Source: CAZTBB01 sp964611755 (GTDB taxonomy: Bacteria > Pseudomonadota > Alphaproteobacteria > Micavibrionales > Micavibrionaceae). From it: a stretch of 11,256 nt of DNA. The number at the start of each line of letters is the position of its first letter. Position 1 is the stretch's first letter. The position numbers and the translations under genes were made by a program. The stretch spans positions 1 to 11,256 of the forward strand of contig CAZTBB010000060.1 in NCBI GenBank assembly GCA_964611755.1. The letters are read 5' to 3'. The notes beneath the pieces were generated by a model. That model did no database searches and had not been told where the DNA came from. It was given only the letters and a program-made list of their open reading frames with translations. Shown here in pieces: positions 1-6,350 of this stretch.

Positions 1-52
1 TACACTAAATACATTCACCTCAAAGATGTCTACTGTCAACGTGATAAAAAAT

Positions 53-137
53 GCGGGTGTGGCGGAATTGGTAGACGCGCCGGATTCAAAATCCGGTTCC
101 GCAAGGAGTGTCGGTTCGAGTCCGACCACCCGCACCA
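53..137 (+). tRNA. tRNA-Leu (anticodon CAA)
   Basis: The sequence folds as a complete class II tRNA. The 7-bp acceptor stem pairs 53-59 (GCGGGTG) with 127-133 (CACCCGC), followed by discriminator A134 and an encoded CCA at 135-137. The anticodon stem CCGGA (80-84) pairs with TCCGG (92-96) around the loop TTCAAAA, placing anticodon CAA at 87-89, which reads UUG. A long variable arm follows the anticodon stem, as expected for tRNA-Leu, and the T loop contains TTCGAGT. All identity features are seen directly. No convincing promoter is visible in the 52 bases upstream, so it may lie outside the window. Confidence 0.98.
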
Positions 138-163
138 TTTTTCTTTTTTTAAGCAGATATAAA

Positions 164-203
164 AAAGCCAGCATATACTGAGATTGCTGGCTTTCTTGTT
201 TTT
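164..203. terminator. Bidirectional intrinsic terminator between tRNA-Leu and the outer-membrane gene
   Basis: A perfect 10-bp inverted repeat pairs AAAGCCAGCA (164-173) with TGCTGGCTTT (185-194) around an 11-base loop. A run of A (161-166) lies on one side and a T-rich tract (192-203) on the other, so the hairpin has a U-tract whichever strand is read. It sits between the 3' end of tRNA-Leu (plus) and the stop codon of the convergent gene at 220 (minus), where a shared terminator would be expected. The T-rich run at 138-150 directly after the tRNA may help 3' end formation. Confidence 0.85.
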
Positions 204-219
204 ATTTGGAGGCTGCGCG

Positions 220-1374
220 TTAAAAACGCATTTCCCAGCCAGCCGTCAAGGTCCAGTCATTTTCCATTTGTGGGCCGTTTAAATCCTGGTAAACAGGCAC
301 ACGAACATCAACGGCAAATGTATGGTTTTCCGGTGCTTGACCTTGTGGTGAGAAGCTCACCCCGAGCCCAAGCTCAACAATCTCGCCGCCATAATTATCG
401 GGATCGGCCGTTTGCACGGGCGCTGTGATTTGGCTATCGCGGCCATCAATATCGCCGAGTGTGGTAAAGGATGCCAAGCCTGAGAGGCTGATGGAATCTG
501 TTGCTTGATAGCTCGCCCAGCCAGTTAATGCGTGGCGATCGCCAAGGCGATAACTTTCATCATTTTCATCTTCAAGACGGATCGTTGCGCGGTATTGTGC
601 CCCCCATCCCCAATCACCCTTATGGCCGGTATAAGTAATGCCGGGCAGGGCATCATATGTTCCCGATCCTAGCTGCATAGCATAGGGAAGCCTCAGTGTT
701 GGCGTGCTGCCATTCGGGGCCAATACATCATCTGTTTCCGTGATTGATCCGGTTGGCAAGCTAAGTCCAAGGTTAAGGTGTAGATGGTGCTTATCATCTT
801 CGTATAAACGTACCAATGAACTAATGGATGTGTCGCCAAACCCGCTTGACTCAGTGATAAACTCACCACGGCGCGTTGTGCCGCTCATGCCTGAAAAAGT
901 AACATGGCTCATTTCATTGTCCATATAGTGACTCATGGCCATGAGGGTCAGCCAATCTGTTATGCCAACCATGCCCCCGAACATATGCATATTCATTGTC
1001 ATTTCTAAGGGGACAACGCGCAAGTTCGCTGGGCCCGCATTACTATTGGCAATGTTTGAAACAATATATTCCGGTGTAACATCGTCTGTGCCAATTTGGT
1101 TGCCCTCCATGTGCATGCGGCTAAAGCGGTAGGATATCATCCATTCACCTGGGGCATGCATATGATCGCCCATAATGCTGATGGGCGCATCAACACCATG
1201 GTTATGCTGAGTGTGTGAGCCAATCGACAATCCCGCAGGGGCGTGATTGTGATGGCCATGATGGTGGTGACCATGATGATCGTGGTGAGAGGGTTGTGCC
1301 ACAGCGTGGCTGGATGTGCCTGCTAATAATCCGGCTAGGCATAGTGATAGTGATAGTTTTTTTGAAAATGTCAT
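220..1374 (-). CDS. His/Met-rich outer-membrane beta-barrel protein (MetA-like 'transporter' family), probably metal-related
   Basis: The product is 384 residues with a Sec signal peptide (charged start, hydrophobic core about 7-19, likely cleavage after Ala26 in AVA|QPS). Residues 30-59 hold 14 histidines, giving a potential metal-binding tail at the mature N terminus. Next come Met/His clusters: MGDHMH near 68-73, MHM near 87-89 and MTMNMHM near 125-131. From about residue 175 the pattern is alternating beta strands with Gly-rich turns (GFGD, LGLSLPTGS) and a terminal Phe, typical of Gram-negative outer-membrane barrels. The style matches proteins annotated as 'transporter' or phenol-degradation MetA-like. 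I infer copper or another soft metal from the residues; no substrate is shown. The start is well set: AGAAGGAG (1382-1389, minus) lies 7 bases before ATG. The gene lies 56 bases behind the DUF2946-like gene and ends at the hairpin at 164-194. Confidence 0.8.
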   Translation of the reverse strand: MTFSKKLSLSLCLAGLLAGTSSHAVAQPSHHDHHGHHHHGHHNHAPAGLSIGSHTQHNHGVDAPISIMGDHMHAPGEWMISYRFSRMHMEGNQIGTDDVTPEYIVSNIANSNAGPANLRVVPLEMTMNMHMFGGMVGITDWLTLMAMSHYMDNEMSHVTFSGMSGTTRRGEFITESSGFGDTSISSLVRLYEDDKHHLHLNLGLSLPTGSITETDDVLAPNGSTPTLRLPYAMQLGSGTYDALPGITYTGHKGDWGWGAQYRATIRLEDENDESYRLGDRHALTGWASYQATDSISLSGLASFTTLGDIDGRDSQITAPVQTADPDNYGGEIVELGLGVSFSPQGQAPENHTFAVDVRVPVYQDLNGPQMENDWTLTAGWEMRF

Positions 1375-1381
1375 GACTTAA

Positions 1382-1389
1382 CTCCTTCT
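1382..1389 (-). promoter_or_regulatory. Ribosome binding site of the His/Met-rich barrel gene
   Basis: AGAAGGAG on the minus strand is a near-perfect Shine-Dalgarno sequence, with 7 bases (TTAAGTC) to the ATG at 1374. It is much stronger than anything in front of the preceding gene, which suggests the barrel protein is translated more efficiently than its partner. Confidence 0.8.
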
Positions 1390-1430
1390 ATTTGTAAGTC
1401 GTGTATATGTTTTTGAGTTTTTTTTGTTTT

Positions 1431-1802
1431 TTAAGCGAAGGAGATAGTAGGGGGATCACGCGGCGAGGCGTAAGATATTTCCGGGCGGTTACCTTGTATA
1501 ATTTGTGTTGTTTGTTTTTCATGTGCCGAAGCCATGAACAAGATGGGTTGGTAAATTTGTAATGGATCAAAAACCCCAGAGAGAGAGGCTGTTTGAAAAC
1601 AGAAAGGGCATTGATCAAGATCCAATGCATTTTCTTCTTCTGAGTCTGGGATCACATAGTCGGGTGCATAAATGTATTTTACACCAGAAGACGGGCCACA
1701 AATCTCAATAAACCCGTCTTTGCCGGAAAAGAAATGACATGCAGGGGAGATATGTGTCCCCAATAGTGCAATCAATAATGTGACCTGTAATAATAGTTTC
1801 AT
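1431..1802 (-). CDS. Small exported Cys-containing protein resembling DUF2946
   Basis: Starting at ATG 1802 the product is 123 residues. It opens with Lys2 and a hydrophobic stretch (about 3-19) that reads as a signal peptide or membrane anchor. The remainder has Cys22, an ICGP motif with Cys35, a CPFC pair (Cys65, Cys68) and a Pro-rich end (SPRDPP). A conserved early Cys, a later CPxC and a Pro-rich tail are the pattern I know from DUF2946, whose members often neighbour copper-handling or TonB genes. The spaced cysteines could bind metal or form disulfides. An in-frame TTG at 1808 would add two residues. Neither start has a well-placed Shine-Dalgarno sequence: the nearest, GAGG, is 14 bases before TTG and 20 before ATG. 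The gene precedes the His/Met-rich barrel gene by 56 bases and is probably cotranscribed with it. Confidence 0.65.
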   Translation of the reverse strand: MKLLLQVTLLIALLGTHISPACHFFSGKDGFIEICGPSSGVKYIYAPDYVIPDSEEENALDLDQCPFCFQTASLSGVFDPLQIYQPILFMASAHEKQTTQIIQGNRPEISYASPRDPPTISFA

Positions 1803-1803
1803 C

Positions 1804-1824
1804 GGCAAATTAGCGTTATTTGCC
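1804..1824. repeat. Perfect inverted repeat at the start of the DUF2946-like gene
   Basis: GGCAAAT (1804-1810) and ATTTGCC (1818-1824) are perfect inverted copies separated by 7 bases. In the minus-strand transcript this forms a 7-bp hairpin ending one base before the ATG at 1802; it contains the alternative TTG start and overlaps the only Shine-Dalgarno-like GAGG. It could be an RNA element controlling translation or a DNA operator. It does not match the Fur, Zur or CueR consensus as I know them. Confidence 0.5.
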
Positions 1825-1862
1825 TCAATGCTTAAAGCAAGAATCTAAGGAAAACAATAATT

Positions 1863-2189
1863 TTATGCTGGAGTGGCTGCTTGCAGATTTGCTGCTTGGC
1901 CAGAGATCATTTCTGCCATACCACCCATGGTGTTGGCTACTGCAACTGTCAGGTCAGCTGTGGCGCTTGCGGCATCTACTGCTCCGGCTGGGAGCATTTG
2001 GAGCGCCTGCAAAGAAACATCCATAATTCCTGCTGGATCAATAGGTGTAGCGGCTGCATGAGCCGCGGCGGCGGCGGGGCCAAACGCGGCAACACAAGCG
2101 CCAGCTATTAGAAGAGTAGTTCCCCATTTAGTCGCTGTTCCTAATACGCTCTTTGCAGTATTTACTGCACCATTACCACCTTCGGCCAT
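1863..2189 (-). CDS. Ala-rich small membrane protein of unknown function
   Basis: I do not recognise this 108-residue protein. Alanine makes up 32 of the 108 residues. Residues 24-47 form one hydrophobic helix long enough to cross the membrane (LLIAG, ACVAAFG, then an alanine run). The N terminus has Gly-Gly-rich turns and two lysines, and residues 55-105 look like a moderately amphipathic Ala/Met/Gln-containing helix with few charges. There is no clear cleavage site, so a single-pass anchor is more likely than export. That it is a real gene is supported by a good Shine-Dalgarno (AAGAAGGA, 2198-2205) 8 bases before ATG and a plausible promoter at 2229-2257. It lies between uvrA and the metal-type pair, all on the minus strand, with only 60 bases to the next start codon, so readthrough into that pair is possible. 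Confidence 0.65.
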   Translation of the reverse strand: MAEGGNGAVNTAKSVLGTATKWGTTLLIAGACVAAFGPAAAAAHAAATPIDPAGIMDVSLQALQMLPAGAVDAASATADLTVAVANTMGGMAEMISGQAANLQAATPA

Positions 2190-2197
2190 AACTTGAA

Positions 2198-2205
2198 TCC
2201 TTCTT
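2198..2205 (-). promoter_or_regulatory. Ribosome binding site of the Ala-rich membrane protein
   Basis: AAGAAGGA on the minus strand lies 8 bases before the ATG at 2189. It fixes the start and is the best reason to accept this short gene as real. Confidence 0.75.
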
Positions 2206-2228
2206 TAAATTATTCTTTTTGAAGCAAG

Positions 2229-2257
2229 ATACTAGCAAACCAGTACCCAAATTGCAA
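2229..2257 (-). promoter_or_regulatory. Candidate sigma-70-type promoter of the Ala-rich membrane protein gene
   Basis: On the minus strand TTGCAA (2252-2257) is separated by exactly 17 bases from TAGTAT (2229-2234). Each box matches the consensus at 4 of 6 positions. Transcription would start near 2222, about 33 bases before the ATG. The 141-base gap between this gene and uvrA (2190-2330) contains nothing else I can identify and no clear uvrA terminator. Confidence 0.45.
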
Positions 2258-2330
2258 CAAAATTATGTAAATAGATAGTGCTTTAGCATGTCTATAAGGC
2301 TCTAATTGAGAATGGTTGTCAACTAGGGTT

Positions 2331-5204
2331 TTATGCTGCTGCGGAATTTTTTTGTTTTTTATCAAGAAGCGGCGCTAAAAACTCACCTGTCAGGCTTTGT
2401 TTTTCTTTGCAAATATCTTCCGGTGTGCCGGTGGCAATAATTTGGCCGCCTTTATGACCACCTTCAGGTCCGATATCAATGATGTAATCGGCTGTTTTAA
2501 TAACATCCAAATTATGCTCAATGACAATAACGCTATTTCCTTGGTCAACAAGTCTGTGGAGGACTTCAAGTAGCTTGCGGACATCTTCAAAATGCAAACC
2601 TGTTGTTGGCTCATCAAGAATATAAAGCGTTTTACCGGTAGAGCGTTTCGAAAGCTCTTTAGCAAGTTTCACACGTGGCGCTTCACCGCCCGAGAGCGTA
2701 GTGGCTTGCTGGCCAACCTTGATATAGGTAAGGCCAACATCCTTAAGCGTTTCCATTTTATCGCGAATAGAAGGGACGGCCTTGAAGAAATCGGCTGCTT
2801 CTTCGACGCTCATATCCAGAATGTCCGCAATCGATTTATCCTTGAATTTAATCTCCAGCGTTTCGCGGTTATAGCGCTTCCCCTTGCAGGAATCGCATTC
2901 GACATAGACATCCGGTAGGAAGTGCATCTCGATTTTGATAACGCCATCCCCTTTGCAGGTTTCGCAGCGTCCGCCTTTTACGTTGAAACTAAAGCGCCCG
3001 GCATTATAACCGCGGGCTTTGGCCTCAGGCAGCCCGGCAAACCATTCACGAATAGGGGTGAACGCGCCCGTATAGGTCGCGGGATTAGAGCGCGGCGTGC
3101 GCCCGATCGGGGATTGATCAATATCAATCACTTTATCAGCAAAGTGCAGCCCTTTAATCTCTTTATGGGGGAGGGATTGCTCACGGCTTTTCATGAGCTC
3201 CTTCGAGGCTGCGCGGTAAAGCGTGTCCAGCGTAAAGGTTGATTTCCCTGATCCGGAGACACCTGTAACACAGGTAAATGTCCCCAGCGGTATTTTGGCA
3301 CTAACATTTTTGAGGTTGTTGCCGCTGGCCTCAATCACCTCAATGAATTGCCCCTTCTTACCTTTGCGGCGTTTGGCTGGGATGGTTATTTCTTCCTCAC
3401 CATTCATATATTTGGCTGTCAGGCTGTCTTTTGATTGGAAGACCTCTTCGGGTGTGCCCTGCGCGACGACTTGACCGCCATGGATGCCGGCGCGCGGGCC
3501 CATATCGACCAGATAATCGGCGCTGCGGATGGCGTCTTCGTCGTGCTCTACCACCAAAACTGTATTGCCTAAATCGCGTAAGCGCTTAAGTGTTTCCAGC
3601 AGGCGGTTGTTATCGCGTTGATGAAGCCCAATGGAGGGTTCATCCAATACATAGAGCACACCTGTGAGGCCGGAACCAATTTGGCTTGCAAGGCGGATGC
3701 GCTGAGATTCGCCGCCTGATAATGTTCCCGAAGAACGCGAGAGATTGAGATAGTCCAAGCCGACATTCATGAGGAAGGAGAGGCGCTCGATAATCTCTTT
3801 GAGGATTTTTTCTGCAATCTGCGCGTGTTGCTTCGTGAGTTTGCTCTCAAGGGATGAGAACCACTCAGATGCCTCTTCAATGCTATAGCGGTTTACATCG
3901 CCGATATGTTTGCCATCAATTTTGACAGCAAGCGCCTCTGGCTTGAGGCGGTACCCCTCACAATCTTCACAAGGAGCACTGGTTTGATATTTGGCAAGGT
4001 CCTCGCGAATACGGTTGGAATCTGTTTCCAGCATACGGCGCTCAAGGTTATTCATCACCCCTTCAAAAGGCTTATTGCTCTTCCAGTTATTCTCGCTTTT
4101 GCTGGTGTAAACTATAGGGACAATCTCTGTGCCAGAGCCATAAAGAACAATGTCTTTGTATTTTTGATCTAATTTTTTCCATGGTGTTTTGGTGCTAAAG
4201 CCAAAATGATCCGCGAGGTGTTGAAGCGCTTGGTCATAATAACCAGCCCAGGCACCGGAGGAGGCCCAGGGTTGAATTGCACCTTGAGACAGGCTTTTTT
4301 CCTCATCAGGTACAACAAGATCAGGATCCATGTGAAGTTTCACACCAAGACCATCACATGTCGGGCATGCCCCATGCGGCGAGTTGAAAGAAAACAAGCG
4401 CGGCTCAATTTCGGCAATGGTAAAGCCGGAGACGGGGCAGGCAAACTTTTCAGAAAAGATCTGTTGCTCATGTGTTTCAGCATTTTCAACAATAACCAGC
4501 CCGTCCGTCAAGCGCAGGGCGGTTTCTACAGAATCAGCGAGGCGATTGCCCATCTCATCACGAATGACAAGGCGGTCAATAACAACTTCAATGTCATGCT
4601 TCAGCTTTTTATCGAGATCCGGTACATCCGGTAGTTCATAAAGTTCGCCATCGACTTTTACGCGCTGGAAGCCTTTGGCCTGAAGGTCTTTAAATTCTTT
4701 TTTATATTCCCCCTTGCGGCCGCGAACAATAGGGGCAAGGAGGTAGAGTTTGGTGCCTTCGCCCATCTCTCTGATACGGTCTACAATTTCACTAACGGTT
4801 TGGCTGGTGATCGGTTTACCGGTAGCGGGGGAGTAGGGGGTACCGACACGCGCCCAAAGCAAGCGCATGTAATCGTAAATTTCGGTCACTGTTCCAACGG
4901 TGGAGCGAGGGTTTTTGGATGTTGTTTTTTGTTCAATGGAAATGGCGGGCGATAGACCTTCTATGCTGTCGACATCCGGTTTTTGCATCATCTCTAAAAA
5001 CTGGCGCGCATAGGCAGAGAGGCTTTCGACATAACGGCGCTGTCCCTCGGCATAAATGGTATCAAAAGCCAGAGATGATTTACCCGAGCCGGAAAGGCCT
5101 GTGATCACAGTCAGTTGATCCCGCGGTATATCCACATTTACATTTTTTAGATTATGTTCACGTGCCCCGCGCACAGATATATTCTTGAGTCCGGTCATAG
5201 CCAT
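2331..5204 (-). CDS. uvrA: Excinuclease ABC subunit A (UvrA)
   Basis: UvrA is the damage-recognition ATPase of nucleotide excision repair; it dimerises, scans DNA and loads UvrB. The 957 residues are of usual length. The first ABC module has Walker A GLSGSGKSS (36-44) and later a normal LSGGESQR signature followed by LDEPSIGLH. The second has GVSGSGKST, LSGGEAPR (837-844) and LDEPTTGLH. The UvrB-binding and insertion regions lie between. The second zinc module is complete (Cys747, Cys750, Cys770, Cys773). The first is Cys256, Ser259, Cys280, Cys283, so one ligand is Ser; I recall this variant from alphaproteobacteria. Pro843 replaces the usual Gln of the second signature. An in-frame TAA directly precedes the ATG at 5204, so the start cannot lie further upstream; an ATG two codons in is possible. 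The Shine-Dalgarno is weak. The gene follows the 126-residue membrane gene by 46 bases and is probably cotranscribed with it. Confidence 0.98.
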   Translation of the reverse strand: MAMTGLKNISVRGAREHNLKNVNVDIPRDQLTVITGLSGSGKSSLAFDTIYAEGQRRYVESLSAYARQFLEMMQKPDVDSIEGLSPAISIEQKTTSKNPRSTVGTVTEIYDYMRLLWARVGTPYSPATGKPITSQTVSEIVDRIREMGEGTKLYLLAPIVRGRKGEYKKEFKDLQAKGFQRVKVDGELYELPDVPDLDKKLKHDIEVVIDRLVIRDEMGNRLADSVETALRLTDGLVIVENAETHEQQIFSEKFACPVSGFTIAEIEPRLFSFNSPHGACPTCDGLGVKLHMDPDLVVPDEEKSLSQGAIQPWASSGAWAGYYDQALQHLADHFGFSTKTPWKKLDQKYKDIVLYGSGTEIVPIVYTSKSENNWKSNKPFEGVMNNLERRMLETDSNRIREDLAKYQTSAPCEDCEGYRLKPEALAVKIDGKHIGDVNRYSIEEASEWFSSLESKLTKQHAQIAEKILKEIIERLSFLMNVGLDYLNLSRSSGTLSGGESQRIRLASQIGSGLTGVLYVLDEPSIGLHQRDNNRLLETLKRLRDLGNTVLVVEHDEDAIRSADYLVDMGPRAGIHGGQVVAQGTPEEVFQSKDSLTAKYMNGEEEITIPAKRRKGKKGQFIEVIEASGNNLKNVSAKIPLGTFTCVTGVSGSGKSTFTLDTLYRAASKELMKSREQSLPHKEIKGLHFADKVIDIDQSPIGRTPRSNPATYTGAFTPIREWFAGLPEAKARGYNAGRFSFNVKGGRCETCKGDGVIKIEMHFLPDVYVECDSCKGKRYNRETLEIKFKDKSIADILDMSVEEAADFFKAVPSIRDKMETLKDVGLTYIKVGQQATTLSGGEAPRVKLAKELSKRSTGKTLYILDEPTTGLHFEDVRKLLEVLHRLVDQGNSVIVIEHNLDVIKTADYIIDIGPEGGHKGGQIIATGTPEDICKEKQSLTGEFLAPLLDKKQKNSAAA

Positions 5205-5250
5205 TTATATGGCTCATGCCTTGGGCGAAGTCCATGCTAATTTTAGAATA

Positions 5251-5631
5251 TTATTGTCCGACGATGTTTTTGAGCATTTCGTTGGAGTTGATGGCGCGCT
5301 GATATTCGCTAATATCGCCATCTTTTACCATACGCTGTGCTTCCATCTCGGCGAGCTCCCCGAGAACTTTTGGGTCGTACACGCCATTGGCGGCATCATA
5401 TTTAGTGCCGGTAATTTGTAATTGATCACCAAGCTTGTCCTCGACCACTTTGTTAATCACGCTATCTTGAGCATCATTGACCACATTTTCGTTTGTGAAA
5501 AGGGCAAAGATTAAGCCCAAAATCACCAATGTGATAATCGTATACATCATGTTTGATGCTTTTTTCGGCTCTGGCATATCCATTCCACCACCGGAAGGGA
5601 CATCCATGAATTTATACTTGTGCTCGCTCAT
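5251..5631 (-). CDS. Single-pass membrane protein of unknown function upstream of uvrA
   Basis: The 126-residue product has a short polar N terminus rich in Gly, Met and Pro (about 1-27), one strong transmembrane helix (about 28-46) and a mostly charged C-terminal domain (47-126). Residues 85-120 look alpha-helical, with alternating acidic and basic residues. There is no signal cleavage site, so the N terminus is likely cytoplasmic and the C-terminal domain periplasmic. I do not recognise a family. The gene occupies the position between uvrA and ssb, where many proteobacteria have only a shared divergent promoter. It ends 46 bases before uvrA on the same strand, and a perfect TATAAT (5714-5719, minus) lies upstream, so it probably leads the uvrA transcript. 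The Shine-Dalgarno is weak (a GGGG about 9 bases before ATG). Confidence 0.75.
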   Translation of the reverse strand: MSEHKYKFMDVPSGGGMDMPEPKKASNMMYTIITLVILGLIFALFTNENVVNDAQDSVINKVVEDKLGDQLQITGTKYDAANGVYDPKVLGELAEMEAQRMVKDGDISEYQRAINSNEMLKNIVGQ

Positions 5632-5713
5632 ATTTTAGAACCCCGATTTGTAAGCTTTAACCATTGAAAAGAATATCAAAAACAGGTGAAGAGGGGGTTA
5701 ATTTTTTATGTCT

Positions 5714-5731
5714 ATTATAGCTTGTGCACAA
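5714..5731 (-). promoter_or_regulatory. Candidate -10 box with an adjacent palindrome, for the membrane gene and uvrA
   Basis: On the minus strand a perfect TATAAT occupies 5714-5719. Two bases upstream of it is the 10-bp perfect palindrome TTGTGCACAA (5722-5731), lying where the spacer of a promoter would be. No good -35 box is found at 16-18 bases. A start near 5707 would give a leader of about 75 bases. A palindrome in the spacer is a common operator position. It also resembles a DnaA box (TTATNCACA) with one mismatch. Both readings are inference. Confidence 0.35.
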
Positions 5732-5745
5732 AAACAGGGAATGCA

Positions 5746-5763
5746 TTGACCAACGCTTGACCA
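5746..5763 (+). repeat. Direct repeat TTGACCA x2 upstream of ssb
   Basis: The heptamer TTGACCA occurs at 5746-5752 and 5757-5763, exactly 11 bases apart, about one helical turn. It lies 60-75 bases before the ssb start, within the divergent control region 5632-5821. Each copy resembles a -35 element (TTGACA), but neither has a good -10 box at 16-18 bases; the best -10-like site, TATCAT (5791-5796), is too far downstream. It may be a tandem binding site for a regulator. Confidence 0.35.
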
Positions 5764-5806
5764 GAGGCGCTTTGAAGGCGTAGTCTGGGCTATCATTTTT
5801 AATAGC

Positions 5807-5811
5807 AGGAG
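5807..5811 (+). promoter_or_regulatory. Ribosome binding site of ssb
   Basis: AGGAG lies 10 bases before the ATG at 5822. Together with the conserved N terminus this fixes the ssb start. Confidence 0.7.
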
Positions 5812-5821
5812 TAATTGAATT

Positions 5822-6319
5822 ATGGCAGGTAGTGTCAATAAAGTCATTTTGGTTGGAAATTTAGGCAGAGACCCAGAAGTGCGCGCAATGCAATCGGGCG
5901 ATAAGGTCGTAAATTTGTCGATTGCAACCTCTGAGAGCTGGAAAGATAAAGCATCAGGGGAGCGTAAAGAGCGCACAGAGTGGCACCGTGTTGTAATTTT
6001 TAACCAGGGTTTGGCCAGTGTTGCTGAAAATTATTTGCGTAAGGGCTCTAAAGTGTATGTTGAAGGCCAGCTTGAGACACGCAAGTGGACTGACCAGAGT
6101 GGCCAAGAAAAATACTCCACAGAAGTTGTACTGCGCCCTTATCGCGGTGAGCTGAATATGTTGGATGGCCGTAGTGGCGATTCCGGTGGGGCGCCGGCTT
6201 TCCAAGATAATTCCATGGGCGGTTTTGATGCCGGTCCATCCGATTTTGGAGGCGGACAAGCGGCGCAAGCCGGTGCGCCTGCCAAAGTAGATGAAATGGA
6301 AGATGAAATTCCATTCTAG
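5822..6319 (+). CDS. ssb: Single-stranded DNA-binding protein (SSB)
   Basis: SSB coats single-stranded DNA during replication, repair and recombination and recruits partner proteins through its C-terminal tip. The 165 residues comprise an OB-fold (about 1-112) starting with SVNKVILVGNLGRDPE, a Gly/Ala-rich flexible linker (about 115-155) and an acidic tip ending EDEIPF, close to the canonical DDDIPF. The DNA-stacking aromatics known from E. coli SSB are present at matching places: Trp40, Trp54, Phe60 and Trp89. Length and architecture are normal for a housekeeping homotetrameric SSB rather than a phage or plasmid version. The gene is divergent from the uvrA side, and the next gene starts 31 bases downstream on the same strand. 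No terminator separates them, so cotranscription is plausible. Confidence 0.98.
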   Translation: MAGSVNKVILVGNLGRDPEVRAMQSGDKVVNLSIATSESWKDKASGERKERTEWHRVVIFNQGLASVAENYLRKGSKVYVEGQLETRKWTDQSGQEKYSTEVVLRPYRGELNMLDGRSGDSGGAPAFQDNSMGGFDAGPSDFGGGQAAQAGAPAKVDEMEDEIPF

Positions 6320-6350
6320 GAGCGCTCAAGCTTAACGGCTGGGTATTCAT

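Noticed and set aside
1803..1808. TTG at 1808 as the start of the DUF2946-like gene
   Set aside because: It would add only two residues, has no well-placed Shine-Dalgarno and lies within the inverted repeat. ATG at 1802 is preferred, though not proven.
1820..2111. Plus-strand open frames opposite the Ala-rich gene
   Set aside because: They are Cys/Trp-rich reverse readings of an Ala-rich, GC-rich stretch. The minus-strand frame has both a ribosome binding site and a promoter, and the plus-strand frames have neither.
2314..2322. GTTGTCAAC palindrome just downstream of the uvrA stop as a terminator
   Set aside because: The arms are only 4 bases with a 1-base centre and no T-run follows, so it cannot act as an intrinsic terminator.
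4206..4634. A 142-codon open frame antisense to uvrA
   Set aside because: It is fully inside uvrA, overlaps the conserved zinc-module region and shows no protein family features.
5632..5821. LexA (SOS) box shared by uvrA and ssb
   Set aside because: I looked for GTTC-N7-GTTC and GAAC-N7-GAAC. Only a lone GAAC at 5638-5641 is present without its partner, so no SOS box can be claimed.
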